Source of the DNA: Coneutiohabitans sp964457925
GTDB taxonomy: Bacteria; Zhuqueibacterota; Zhuqueibacteria; Zhuqueibacterales; Zhuqueibacteraceae
Direction of reading: 5' to 3'
DNA: 64,000 nucleotides
Assembly: GCA_964457925.1 (NCBI GenBank)
Contig: CAYWGH010000010.1
Location: forward strand, 116,844 to 180,843
This document shows positions 26,609 through 34,765 of this stretch, piece after piece (the first letter of the stretch is position 1; every line of letters starts with the position of its first letter). The position numbers and the translations under genes are program-made. The notes under the pieces were generated by a model, which did not search any database, was not told the origin of the DNA, and saw only the letters and a program-made list of their open reading frames with translations.

Positions 26609-26692
26609 AAAATCTGGTCGCGGCTTGTCCGTGCCGGGCTTTTGAAAATTTGCGTTGAACTCATAATCCCTTCGCAAAGCGGAAACGCTTTC

Positions 26693-27883
26693 ATGCCCAT
26701 TCCTTCGCCCTTTTATTCCCGCATGGCGCCGTTGTGCGAGAGTTTTGATTGGCGCAATTGGGCCGGCTATGCCTCCGTCAGTGTTTATGAATTCTCGCAC
26801 GAACGCGAGTATTATGCCATTCGCAACGCCGCGGCGTTGATTGACGTGTCGCCGCTGTTCAAATACGAAATCAGCGGGCCCGAAGCCTTGCGCCTGGTCG
26901 ATCGCATCATCACACGCGATGCCAAAAAATGCAGCGTCGGCCAGATTATGTACACTCCCTGGTGTGACGAACATGGTAAAATGATCGATGATGGCACGGT
27001 CGCGCGGTTGGACACAAATCATTTTCGCCTGACTTCGGCGGATCCCAACCTGCGCTGGTTTCAAGATTGCGGTTACGGCATGAACGCAACGGTTGTCGAT
27101 GTCTCTGCCGAGCTGGCCGCGCTTTCGCTGCAAGGCCCCAATTCGCGTAGAATTTTGCAGCAGGTCGTGACCGGCGCGGACCTCGCAAGCTTGAAATACT
27201 TCCGGCTCACTTCCGCGAGCATTGCCGGCATTCCGCTGACGATCACGCGCACGGGCTACACCGGCGATCTTGGTTATGAATTGTGGGTCGCGCCCAAACA
27301 CGCGGAGAGATTGTGGGATGAGTTGATGGAAGCCGGCAAGGGCTACGGCATCATGCCGGTGGGCATGGTGGCCATGGACATTGCGCGCGTGGAAGCGGCT
27401 TTGTTGTTGGGCGATGTTGATTACGTTTCGAGCCACAAAGCCATCACCGAGGCGCGCAAATCCTCGCCGCTGGAGGCGGGCCTGGCATGGGCAGTGAAAT
27501 TTGACAAAGGCGATTTCATTGGCCGCAAAGCCTTGCTCGCCGAACAAGCGCGCGGCCCGAAATGGCAGTTTGTCGGAATTGAAGTGGACTGGGATGATTT
27601 GGAAAACTTATACGCGGCAGCAAATTTGCCCCCGCAAGTGGCCGGCCGCGCTTCGCGCGTGGCGGTGCCGGTTTACAAAAACAATCGCCAAATCGGGCAA
27701 GTGACGAGCAGCACGTTTTCACCAATTCTCAAAAAATATATTGCCCTGGGCACAGTTGAGAGCCAGTTTGCGGGCCTCGGCAACAAAGTCGAAATGGAAA
27801 TCACGGTGGAATTCAGCCGCGAAAAGGCCGCGGCAGAGATCGTCAAAACGCCGTTTTTTGATCCGCCGCGGAAGAAAGCCTGA
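26693..27883 (+). CDS. GcvT-like aminomethyltransferase family protein
   Basis: About 396 residues. The folate-binding fold is visible from YEFSHEREYYAIRNAAALID, SGPEALRLVDRIITRD, through SLQGPNSRRIL, TRTGYTGDLGYELW, GMVAMDIARVEAALLLGDVDY and the C-terminal barrel VTSSTFSPILKKYIALGTVE. These match GcvT T-protein and its relatives DmdA and SardH, which transfer or demethylate C1 groups using tetrahydrofolate. Most conserved Asp/Arg folate contacts appear present. There are no gcvH or gcvP genes nearby, so dimethylglycine, sarcosine or DMSP-type demethylation is as likely as glycine cleavage. The ATG at 26693 was chosen at the family start. Confidence 0.82.
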   Translation: MPIPSPFYSRMAPLCESFDWRNWAGYASVSVYEFSHEREYYAIRNAAALIDVSPLFKYEISGPEALRLVDRIITRDAKKCSVGQIMYTPWCDEHGKMIDDGTVARLDTNHFRLTSADPNLRWFQDCGYGMNATVVDVSAELAALSLQGPNSRRILQQVVTGADLASLKYFRLTSASIAGIPLTITRTGYTGDLGYELWVAPKHAERLWDELMEAGKGYGIMPVGMVAMDIARVEAALLLGDVDYVSSHKAITEARKSSPLEAGLAWAVKFDKGDFIGRKALLAEQARGPKWQFVGIEVDWDDLENLYAAANLPPQVAGRASRVAVPVYKNNRQIGQVTSSTFSPILKKYIALGTVESQFAGLGNKVEMEITVEFSREKAAAEIVKTPFFDPPRKKA

Positions 27884-27992
27884 CCGGATTAACAAAATCG
27901 CGAAATGAACACAGGTGTCTTTGGCGCATCGCCAACGTGTCTTTTCGAACATCATCTTGTCATTCTGCGGAGCCTCTTTGCTCGAACTTGAC

Positions 27993-29183
27993 ATGATTCA
28001 AACCGTGGCCTTTGCCGGCCTGGTGCTGTTTCTGGGTCATGGCTTGCGCCGCCTCCTTCCCCTTCTGGCGCATTACAATATTCCCGCGCCGGTGGTTGGC
28101 GGCCTGGTCATTGCGATCGTTAGCTTGACGGCGCGACACTTTGAAACAACCCTGTTCAAATTCGACACAACCCTGCAATCGCCGTTGATGATCGCGTTCT
28201 TCACTTCGATTGGATTCGGCGCGAGTTATTCCCTGTTGAAAGTGGGCGGGCCGCTAGCGCTGTTGTTCTTCGGCATCGTCTCCGTCGTTGCGGCTTTGCA
28301 AAATCTCGTCGGCATTTCGCTTGCCATGGCGTTGGGCGTGTCGCCCTTGTTCGGCGTTATCGTGGGATCGCTGACCCTGGCCGGCGGTCCGGCAACCGGC
28401 CTGGCCTTCGCGCCGCTGTTCGAACAAGCAGGCGTGGCTGGCGCAAGCACGCTGGCGGTGGCCTCTGCCATGGCCGGCATTGTATCGGCAGGATTAGTTG
28501 GCGGGCCAATCACGACGTTCATCATCACTCGCTACAAGCTACAGGCGTCCCGCCCTCCGCAGGCACTCCCGCTAATACAAAAATCATCGACAGAAAAAAA
28601 ATCACCCGAGGACAAAAACACCGCTTTCATTCTGCTCAAAAATATCGTGATCATTTTGGCGGCGATGTGGCTGGGCGGCGGCATCAGCACATGGCTGACT
28701 GCCATCAACCTCACGCTGCCGGCATACATCGGCGCAATGGTCGTGGCAGCGATTATTCGCAATGTTGATGATCGCACGAAAATTTTTGGCCTGAATCCAA
28801 CTGTCATCGACGATCTCGGCCACGTTGCGCTTTCGCTGTTTCTCGTGCTTGCGCTCATGACGCTTAAATTATGGGAATTGGCGGGGCTTGCCCTGCCGCT
28901 GCTCATCATTCTCTCGGCGCAAATCATACTCGTTGTTTTGCTGTGCTTGTGGCCGGTGTTTCAACTCATGGGGCGCGATTACGAATCTGCCGTGATGGTC
29001 AGCGGCTTCTGCGGCTTCATGCTCGGCATCACGGCGAATGCCATGGCCAACATGAACGCGCTGGCGGAACGCTACGGCGCCGCACCGCGCGCCTTTCTCA
29101 TCGTGCCGATGATTGCGGCATTTTTCATCGATTTTCCCAATGCGGCGTTGATCACGGCATGTTTAAATTGGTGGGGGCCGTGA
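27993..29183 (+). CDS. gltS: Sodium/glutamate symporter, GltS family
   Basis: About 396 residues, strongly hydrophobic with ten or more helices. It starts MIQTVAFAGLVLFLGHGLRR and carries the GltS marks IPAPVVGGLVIAI, SIGFGASYSLLKVGGP, GSLTLAGGPATGLAFAPLFE, SAGLVGGPITTFIITRY and DSAV/YESAVMVSGFCGFMLG. GltS imports glutamate with Na+ across the inner membrane. The hydrophilic loop around residues 195-210 is charged, as in other members. The ATG at 27993 follows a 26-codon open lead that lacks family sequence. The PrsW gene begins 52 bases after the stop and may be co-transcribed. Confidence 0.9.
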   Translation: MIQTVAFAGLVLFLGHGLRRLLPLLAHYNIPAPVVGGLVIAIVSLTARHFETTLFKFDTTLQSPLMIAFFTSIGFGASYSLLKVGGPLALLFFGIVSVVAALQNLVGISLAMALGVSPLFGVIVGSLTLAGGPATGLAFAPLFEQAGVAGASTLAVASAMAGIVSAGLVGGPITTFIITRYKLQASRPPQALPLIQKSSTEKKSPEDKNTAFILLKNIVIILAAMWLGGGISTWLTAINLTLPAYIGAMVVAAIIRNVDDRTKIFGLNPTVIDDLGHVALSLFLVLALMTLKLWELAGLALPLLIILSAQIILVVLLCLWPVFQLMGRDYESAVMVSGFCGFMLGITANAMANMNALAERYGAAPRAFLIVPMIAAFFIDFPNAALITACLNWWGP

Positions 29184-29235
29184 AATCCTGTCGGGATTCT
29201 ATTGCGATTATTGTGCAAAACGCGCCGGCCAACAC

Positions 29236-30267
29236 ATGAATGCGGTCGTTCTTGACAAATCGTTTCTGCTCGCGCTGGCTGTGAGCCTCACGCCGGTTCT
29301 GACATTTCTCATGATCCTGGTCTCGCTCGACAGCTTCAAGCTGGTGCGGTTGCGCGCAATTTTGACGGCCATCGTCATCGGCGGCTTAGCGGCGCTGCTC
29401 TGTTTATTGATCAATCATATTGCGCTGCAAGAATTGGGATGGAATCTTCATCTTTATTCCCGTTATGCTGCGCCGGTGTTGGAGGAATTGATCAAAGCGC
29501 TTTACGTGATTTATTTGATCAAAACCAAGCGCGCCGGTTTCATGGTCGATAGCGCGATTTACGGCTTTGCCAGCGGCGCTGGTTTTGCATGTTTGGAAAA
29601 TATTTATTACATACAGTCGCTGCCCGGCTCTCAAGCGTGGGTGTGGATGGTGCGCGGCTTCGGCACAGCGATCATGCACGGCGGCGCCACCGCTATTTTT
29701 GCGCTGCTGGCAAAAAACGCTTCGGATCAGCATGCGCAAACGGGCTGGCGCGCGCTGCTGCCGGCCTGGCTGGCGGCCAGCGCGGTGCATTCGTTTTACA
29801 ATCATTTCGTGCTGCCGCCGCAATTCATGGCGGTTCTGCTGCTGCTCACGTTGCCGGCGCTGCTGGCGCTCGTGTTTCAGCGCAGCGAAAAATCAACCCG
29901 CGCCTGGCTGGAAGTGGGCTTTGACAGTGATCGCGAATTGCTGGAATTGATTACCAGCGAGCAGGCCGCCGGCTCGCGCATCGGAGCTTACTTGCAAACG
30001 CTGCGCAAAACCTTTCCGCCGGAGGCGGTGGTGGACATTCTGTGCTATCTGCGTCTGTATCTTGAATTATCCATCAAAGCCAAAGGTGTTTTATTGATGC
30101 GCGAGGCCGGATTCGCGCCCGCGCCGGATCCCCGCCTCAAGCACGTTTTCGCGGAGCTGCAGTATCTGAAAAAAGAAATCGGCGCAACCGGGCTGCTTGC
30201 GATTTCGCCGTTTCTCAGCACCACGAGCCGGGATTTGTGGCAATTGCAAATGTTGGAGCAAACGTGA
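29236..30267 (+). CDS. prsW: PrsW-like intramembrane metalloprotease
   Basis: A 343-residue polytopic protein with the PrsW/CPBP-type motifs: APVLEELIKALYVIYLIK (Glu-Glu at 83-84), GAGFACLENIYYI (Glu121-Asn122), GTAIMHGGATAIFALLAK (His148) and SAVHSFYNHF (His185, His190). PrsW in Bacillus subtilis makes the first cut in a membrane anti-sigma factor to start regulated intramembrane proteolysis. The last third (about 245-343) is a soluble tail not found in B. subtilis PrsW. Its stop overlaps the GTG start of the RsbW-like gene, and a membrane anti-sigma gene lies five genes downstream, a plausible substrate. Confidence 0.85.
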   Translation: MNAVVLDKSFLLALAVSLTPVLTFLMILVSLDSFKLVRLRAILTAIVIGGLAALLCLLINHIALQELGWNLHLYSRYAAPVLEELIKALYVIYLIKTKRAGFMVDSAIYGFASGAGFACLENIYYIQSLPGSQAWVWMVRGFGTAIMHGGATAIFALLAKNASDQHAQTGWRALLPAWLAASAVHSFYNHFVLPPQFMAVLLLLTLPALLALVFQRSEKSTRAWLEVGFDSDRELLELITSEQAAGSRIGAYLQTLRKTFPPEAVVDILCYLRLYLELSIKAKGVLLMREAGFAPAPDPRLKHVFAELQYLKKEIGATGLLAISPFLSTTSRDLWQLQMLEQT

Positions 30268-30686
30268 GCACCTCCTCTCACCTGACTCTTTCTCTCAAAA
30301 ACGATCTCGCGGAGATCACGAGAGCGAGCGCGGCAGTGGAAGCATTGGGCGAGCAGCACAACGCCGCGCCGGACGCGCTCTATGCCGTCAATCTCGCGTT
30401 GGAAGAGATTTTGACCAACACCATTTCCTATGGTTATGATGACGACGCCGCGCATGAAATCCTTGTGCATTTCTCACTGCAGGAGGGCGAGTTGACGCTG
30501 ACAATTACCGATGAGGCACGGCCGTTCGATCCGTTGCAAGCGGCGGCGCCCGACGTCAATGCGGCGCTGGAGGACAGGCCGATCGGCGGCTTGGGCATTC
30601 ATCTCGCAAAAACGATGATGGACGGCATGCATTATCGCCGCGAAAAGGGCAGGAACATTTTGACGATGAAGAAAAAGATCGCCTAA
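30264..30686 (+). CDS. RsbW/SpoIIAB-like serine kinase, anti-sigma type
   Basis: A 140-residue stand-alone HATPase_c_2 protein. The GTG at 30264 overlaps the PrsW TGA (GTGA) and is preceded by GGAG, so the start is well supported. Visible motifs are the N box LALEEILTNTISYGY, G1-like TDEARPFDPLQ and the G2 loop IGGLGIHLAKTMMD. Such proteins bind and inhibit a sigma factor or other target and phosphorylate a STAS antagonist. The next gene encodes exactly such a STAS protein, and a PP2C phosphatase follows, completing a partner-switching module. Confidence 0.88.
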   Translation: MSTSSHLTLSLKNDLAEITRASAAVEALGEQHNAAPDALYAVNLALEEILTNTISYGYDDDAAHEILVHFSLQEGELTLTITDEARPFDPLQAAAPDVNAALEDRPIGGLGIHLAKTMMDGMHYRREKGRNILTMKKKIA

Positions 30687-30726
30687 ACGGCGAATCATTT
30701 TTTGAGATGAGATTGCAGGAGAGAGC

Positions 30727-31065
30727 ATGGAAATCACACAAACGAAACAAGGCGAGGTTTTGATCCTGGCGCTGACCGGCAGGCTCGATGCGCAAACCTC
30801 CAAAACCTTGGAGGATCAATTGATTCCGCTCATCGAGGGCGGGGAAAAGCGGGTGCTGGTGGATTTTGCGCCGCTCGATTATATCAGCAGCGCGGGCTTG
30901 CGCGTTTTGCTGCTGGCAGCGCGCAAATTGACCCAGGGCAACGGCCGCATCGCCTTGTGCGCCCTGCGGCCCCCGATCAAGACGGTTTTTGACATCGCGG
31001 GCTTTACCACCGTGTTTCCAATTTTTGCCACGCGCGACGAAGCGCTCAATCATCTTCAAAGCTAA
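30727..31065 (+). CDS. STAS-domain anti-sigma factor antagonist
   Basis: A 112-residue STAS domain: EITQTKQGEVLILALTGRLD, then the phosphorylation loop DYISSAGLRVLLLAARKL with the conserved Ser. SpoIIAA/RsbV-like antagonists are held inactive by phosphorylation from an RsbW-type kinase and activated by a PP2C phosphatase. Both partners are adjacent. The C-terminal helix is complete and the length is usual. The RR-PP2C gene starts 16 bases after the stop, consistent with one operon. Confidence 0.9.
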   Translation: MEITQTKQGEVLILALTGRLDAQTSKTLEDQLIPLIEGGEKRVLVDFAPLDYISSAGLRVLLLAARKLTQGNGRIALCALRPPIKTVFDIAGFTTVFPIFATRDEALNHLQS

Positions 31066-31081
31066 TCAGGAAAAACAAGAG

Positions 31082-32236
31082 ATGATAACCCGTATTCTGG
31101 CGGTGGATGATGAGCCGGATTTGGAGCTGGTGCTCAGCCAGAAATTCCGCAAACAGGTGCGCAACAACGAGCTGCAATTGCTGTTTGCCGGCAACGGCGT
31201 GGAAGCGTTGCAGCTTTTGCAAGAGCACGGCAACATTGACGTGGTGTTGAGCGACATCAACATGCCCGAGATGGACGGCCTCACGCTGCTGGATAAAATT
31301 CATAAGCAGTATCCGCTGCTGCGCGTCGTCATGGTTTCCGCTTATGGCGACATGAAGAACATTCGCGCGGCACTCAATCGCGGGGCCTTCGATTTCGTCA
31401 CCAAGCCCATCGACTTCACCGATCTGGAAATCACGCTCAACAAAACCATTCAGGCCGCGCGCGCCCTCAAACAAGCCGCACACAATCGCGACCGCCTGCT
31501 GGCGATTCACCGGGAATTGGAGGTGGCGCGCCAGATTCAACAGGCCATGGTGCCGCGTTCGTTTCCGGAGTCGCCGGCATTCGGCTTGAGCGGGGCAATG
31601 ATTCCGGCGCGTGAAGTCGGCGGCGATTTTTATGATTTCTTTATGATCGACGAGGATCGCCTGGGATTTGTCATCGGCGACGTTTCCGACAAGGGCGTGG
31701 CCGCGGCCATGTTCATGGCATTGAGCAAAACCCTGCTCAAAGCAACTGCGTTGAAGGGCCTGCCGCCGCAGGATTGTTTGCACGAATTGAATCGCGTGCT
31801 TTATTTTGAAAGCACCGCCGCAATGTTCGTTACCATTTTTTACGGCATTCTTCACTTGCGTACCGGCGCGGTCGCTTACTGCAACGGCGGCCACCCCTCG
31901 CCGTACCGCCTGGGGAAAGATGGCAGTCTCATCGCGCTACCGGCAACCGGCGGGCTGGCATTGGGCGCCGTGGACGATTTTCAGTATGCCGCACAGCAAA
32001 TCGTGCTGCAACCCGGTGAAGGAATTTTTCTTTACACCGACGGCGTCACCGAGGCGATGAATCGCGCCGGCGAGCAATTCAGCGAAACGGGTTTACACGA
32101 ATGCCTGCTCGCCAACGTGCATGCCACGCCGGCGGCCATCATCAGAGAAGTGAGCACCCGGGTCAACGCTTTTGCCGAGGGTGCGTCCCAAGCCGACGAC
32201 ATCACCATGCTAGCCCTGCGTTTTGGTCAAAAATGA
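31082..32236 (+). CDS. Response regulator with PP2C (SpoIIE/RsbU) phosphatase output
   Basis: A 384-residue protein. Residues about 1-120 are a receiver (ILAVDDEPDLELVLSQKFRK, phospho-acceptor Asp58 in VLSDINMPEMDG, Lys in DFVTKPIDF). A coiled linker (about 130-160) leads to a SpoIIE phosphatase domain (about 165-384; QIQQAMVPRSFPESPAF, REVGGDFYDFFMI, GDVSDKGVAAAMFMALSK, YTDGVTEAMN and the metal-binding DDITMLALRF). It would dephosphorylate the STAS antagonist in response to a histidine kinase signal. The start was chosen at ATG 31082, where the receiver begins; a longer open frame has no receiver sequence. Confidence 0.92.
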   Translation: MITRILAVDDEPDLELVLSQKFRKQVRNNELQLLFAGNGVEALQLLQEHGNIDVVLSDINMPEMDGLTLLDKIHKQYPLLRVVMVSAYGDMKNIRAALNRGAFDFVTKPIDFTDLEITLNKTIQAARALKQAAHNRDRLLAIHRELEVARQIQQAMVPRSFPESPAFGLSGAMIPAREVGGDFYDFFMIDEDRLGFVIGDVSDKGVAAAMFMALSKTLLKATALKGLPPQDCLHELNRVLYFESTAAMFVTIFYGILHLRTGAVAYCNGGHPSPYRLGKDGSLIALPATGGLALGAVDDFQYAAQQIVLQPGEGIFLYTDGVTEAMNRAGEQFSETGLHECLLANVHATPAAIIREVSTRVNAFAEGASQADDITMLALRFGQK

Positions 32237-32255
32237 AAATATCCCAAAAATCCCG

Positions 32256-32283
32256 CCAACTTTTTTCACGCCTGATTGTACTT
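32256..32283 (+). promoter_or_regulatory. Putative ECF promoter upstream of the sigma-factor gene
   Basis: CCAACTTTT at 32256-32264 and TTGTACTT at 32276-32283, 20 bases from start to start. The same pair with identical spacing occurs upstream of the ANPELR-repeat gene (33626-33653). The AAC-containing -35 motif is typical of ECF promoters. The sigma ATG is only 11 bases further, so a transcript would have almost no leader. Confidence 0.55.
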
Positions 32284-32293
32284 GCAATAGACC

Positions 32294-32851
32294 ATGACCG
32301 AGCCCAGTGATCTGACACTCGTCCGGCAATGCCTGGAGGGCCAGCGTGACGCCTTTGGCGTGTTGGTCATGCGGCATCACAAGGCCGTGTTCAATCTCAC
32401 GTTGCGCATGGTTAAAGATTTCCAAGATGCGCAAGACCTGGTGCAGACCGTGTTTCTCAAGGCTTATGAGAAACTCGGGGCATTCGATGCGCGCTTCAAG
32501 TTTTTTAGCTGGATCTATCGCATGGCGGTCAATGAATCACTCAACTTTCTCAAGCGCCGCCGGCGTTGGGAGGGACTGGACGAGGGGCGTGACTATGCCG
32601 CAACCGCAGAAACCTTCGAAGAAAACGATATGAGCCAAACCATACAAAACGCATTGATGTTCTTAAAAGTCGAACATCGCGCCGTGATCATCCTCAAGCA
32701 TCTCGAGGGGCTCTCCTATGAGGAAATCGCTTACATCCTCGAGGTGCCGGCCAAAACCGTGAAATCCCGGTTGTTCAGCGCGCGCCAAATGCTCAAAGAT
32801 ATTTTGCTCAAGCAAGGATATGTCGATCATGATCGCCGACAAATACGTTGA
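32294..32851 (+). CDS. ECF-type sigma-70 family RNA polymerase sigma factor
   Basis: A 185-residue sigma factor with domains 2 and 4: region 2 in QGQRDAFGVLVMRHHKAVF-like and DAQDLVQTVFLKAYEKLGAF, KFFSWIYRMAVNESLNFLKR, and sigma-4 HRAVIILKHLEGLSYEEIAY with VPAKTVKSRLFSARQMLKD as recognition helix. There is no region 1 or 3, as usual for ECF factors. The downstream anti-sigma gene overlaps by 32 bases. The upstream motif suggests autoregulation. The open frame begins exactly at the family N-terminus (MTEPSDLTLVRQC). Confidence 0.92.
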   Translation: MTEPSDLTLVRQCLEGQRDAFGVLVMRHHKAVFNLTLRMVKDFQDAQDLVQTVFLKAYEKLGAFDARFKFFSWIYRMAVNESLNFLKRRRRWEGLDEGRDYAATAETFEENDMSQTIQNALMFLKVEHRAVIILKHLEGLSYEEIAYILEVPAKTVKSRLFSARQMLKDILLKQGYVDHDRRQIR

Positions 32852-33608
32852 GTTGATTCATCGCGAAATTGACGGACGCAATTCACCCAAAGCGAGCGCC
32901 AAACTCGCGGCTTTTCTCGCGGCCAACCCGCAAGCACAAAAATTTTATGACGACTTGCGCGCCCTGTCCGGCATGTTGCAAGGCGTGAAACCGGTTGAGC
33001 CGCCGGCGCATTTGCCGCATGTCATCATGAACCGGTTGCCGCCGGCGCAACCGGTGCGCCGCAATTTGTTCGCGCCGGTGCTCGCATGGCTGGAGGCGCG
33101 CGGCAAATTCAAATATGCTTATGTCTTTTCCGGCGGCCTGGCGGTCGGGCTGGCGGCATACGCTTTGTTCTTCCAAACCGTTCTAACGCCGTCTCGGGAT
33201 TTGAGCAAGCTCTCCGGCGCCATGATTCCGCGCGAACAAGCCGAAAATCTCAAAATCGCAGCAAGCTGGGAAATCAACCACGAACAAGTCACTGGCGGGT
33301 TGCATCTGAAGGATTCGGCAGAGATTTTGGTGGTAGAAGTATCACTCGTATCTGCGCAAGAAATCGAATTGGTGGCGACCTTCGATAATAAAAACTTTGC
33401 GTTCAAGGGAGTGGCTGCTCTTGAACAATCATTTCCGGCAGAAGTGAATTTTAGTGGCCGCACGGTGGAGTTAAAACACCAAGGCCCGCGGAATTACGCC
33501 ATGATCTTTGCAAAACATGAGGAGGCGACCGGCGCATTGCATCTTAAGATTGGGCGCGCCGGCGAACTTTTCTATGAGCAAACATTGAGGTCGAGCCCTA
33601 CCCCATAA
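32820..33608 (+). CDS. Membrane anti-sigma factor
   Basis: A 262-residue protein. An N-terminal helical anti-sigma-like domain (about 1-75, IADKYVELIHREIDGRNSPK) lacks the zinc motif HxxxCxxC, so it is not a ZAS-type domain. A single membrane helix (about 98-120, KFKYAYVFSGGLAVGLAAYA) leads to an extracytoplasmic beta-rich domain (about 140-262). It overlaps the sigma gene by 32 bases, the usual sign of a sigma/anti-sigma pair. PrsW encoded upstream could be the site-1 protease that releases the sigma factor. A second ATG at 32829 is possible. Confidence 0.8.
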   Translation: MSIMIADKYVELIHREIDGRNSPKASAKLAAFLAANPQAQKFYDDLRALSGMLQGVKPVEPPAHLPHVIMNRLPPAQPVRRNLFAPVLAWLEARGKFKYAYVFSGGLAVGLAAYALFFQTVLTPSRDLSKLSGAMIPREQAENLKIAASWEINHEQVTGGLHLKDSAEILVVEVSLVSAQEIELVATFDNKNFAFKGVAALEQSFPAEVNFSGRTVELKHQGPRNYAMIFAKHEEATGALHLKIGRAGELFYEQTLRSSPTP

Positions 33609-33625
33609 AAAAAGTGAAAACCTCA

Positions 33626-33653
33626 CCAACTTTTGGTCAACCTGGTTGTACTT
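33626..33653 (+). promoter_or_regulatory. Putative ECF promoter upstream of the ANPELR-repeat gene
   Basis: CCAACTTTT at 33626-33634 and TTGTACTT at 33646-33653, separated exactly as in the motif upstream of the sigma gene. It lies just after the anti-sigma stop at 33608 and 59 bases before the next ATG. Confidence 0.55.
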
Positions 33654-33711
33654 CGTTTAGAACATGCAAATAATTCCAGTATCAAGTTCAGTTCAGAACA
33701 TGGAGGTCGTC

Positions 33712-34641
33712 ATGAGTCATCCCAATCGCAGAACGTTGTGGTTGATCGGCGGGGCAGCCGCCATCCTCGTTGTGATTGCCTACTTTACGTTCGGCAATTT
33801 TCCTCCCGCTTCGGAAGATTTATCGGGAACAATTGGCGGCGTGAAAAAGGCGGAGAAGTATCAAAGCACGCAAATGAGCAACATCGACGTGGTGTTGACG
33901 GATTCGCAGATTCAGACGCTTTTGCAGGATGATGAAGTGCAGCGCCTGATCACGAGTTCCGAATTCAAAGCCTTGATGGCGAATGCGGAGTTGCGCGAGG
34001 CCCTGGCCAGCCCTGCCATGGCTCAACTTTTTGCCAGCGCGGAATTGCGTTCGGCCCTGGCAAATCCTGAACTGCGGCAACTGTTCGCCAACCCGGAATT
34101 GCGCTCGGCCCTGGCAAATCCTGAACTGCGGCAACTGTTCGCCAATCCGGAACTGCGCTCGGCTTTGGCAAATCCCGAACTGCGGCAACTGTTCGCCAAC
34201 CCGGAATTGCGCTCAGCATTGGCGAATCCCGAATTGCGCGAAGCGCTCGCGAATCCGGAGTTGAAATCGGCCATGGCCAATCCCGAGTTGCAATCCGCAT
34301 TAGCCCGTCCGGAACTGCGCAATCTGCTGGCAAACGCGGAACTGCGCTCGGCCCTGGCAAACCCCGAGATGCAAGCGGCCCTGGCGAACGCCGGTTTGCG
34401 CGAAGCTTTGGCTCATCCCGAAATGCAGGCGGCTTTGGCGAATCCCGAATTGCGGCAGGCGCTTGCCCACCCTGAGATGCAAGCAGCAATGGCAAACACG
34501 GAATTGCGCCAGGCGCTGGCCAATCCCCAACTGCAAAGCGCGCTGGCAAATCCCGAGTTGCAAGCCTTGATGGCAAATGCCGAGTTGCGCTCCGCGATGT
34601 CCAGCGCCATGTTTCAGGCGGCCGTGATGCAAGCGCAATGA
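33712..34641 (+). CDS. Membrane-anchored protein of about 24 ANPELR nonapeptide repeats
   Basis: A 309-residue protein. The ATG at 33712 has GGAGG six bases upstream, so the longer open frame is not used. Residues about 9-28 form one membrane helix (LWLIGGAAAILVVIAYFTF). From residue 88 to about 303 the sequence is about 24 copies of a nine-residue unit with consensus A-L-A-N-P-E-L-R-x. The Asn-Pro-Glu-Leu core and regular helix-breaking Pro recall the NP-rich helices of ubiquilin/STI1-type domains, a similarity I infer by eye. It lies after the ECF sigma/anti-sigma pair and has the shared promoter motif. A terminator follows at 34699. No known family was recognised. Confidence 0.8.
   Translation: MSHPNRRTLWLIGGAAAILVVIAYFTFGNFPPASEDLSGTIGGVKKAEKYQSTQMSNIDVVLTDSQIQTLLQDDEVQRLITSSEFKALMANAELREALASPAMAQLFASAELRSALANPELRQLFANPELRSALANPELRQLFANPELRSALANPELRQLFANPELRSALANPELREALANPELKSAMANPELQSALARPELRNLLANAELRSALANPEMQAALANAGLREALAHPEMQAALANPELRQALAHPEMQAAMANTELRQALANPQLQSALANPELQALMANAELRSAMSSAMFQAAVMQAQ
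34051..34212 (+). repeat. Three near-identical 54-bp tandem repeats inside the ANPELR gene
   Basis: Units at about 34051-34104, 34105-34158 and 34159-34212 each encode two nonapeptides (ALANPELRQ and LFANPELRS). The near-identity at the DNA level shows recent expansion, unlike the flanking repeats, which have drifted. Confidence 0.85.
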
Positions 34642-34698
34642 GCCGGGCAAAAAATTCGGCAGTACGATCGTTACCGATAACCTGACGATCTCTTTGTC

Positions 34699-34732
34699 AA
34701 GGAGAGGCCATATAAAATGACCTCTCCTTTTG
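34699..34732 (+). terminator. Intrinsic terminator after the ANPELR gene
   Basis: AAGGAGAGGCCAT and ATGACCTCTCCTT pair almost perfectly around a short A/T loop and run into TTTTGCTGTTT. It lies 58 bases after the ANPELR stop and before the peptidase-propeller gene. Confidence 0.75.
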
Positions 34733-34765
34733 CTGTTTCCACCAGGTGTGCCCAAGGAAGAAAAC

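Noticed and set aside
25619..27547. 642-codon open frame on the minus strand
   Set aside because: It lies opposite the zinc-peptidase and GcvT-like genes and has no family sequence; it is an effect of GC-rich third positions.
34051..34212. CRISPR-like array
   Set aside because: The units are contiguous, in frame and translate to nonapeptides; there are no spacers.
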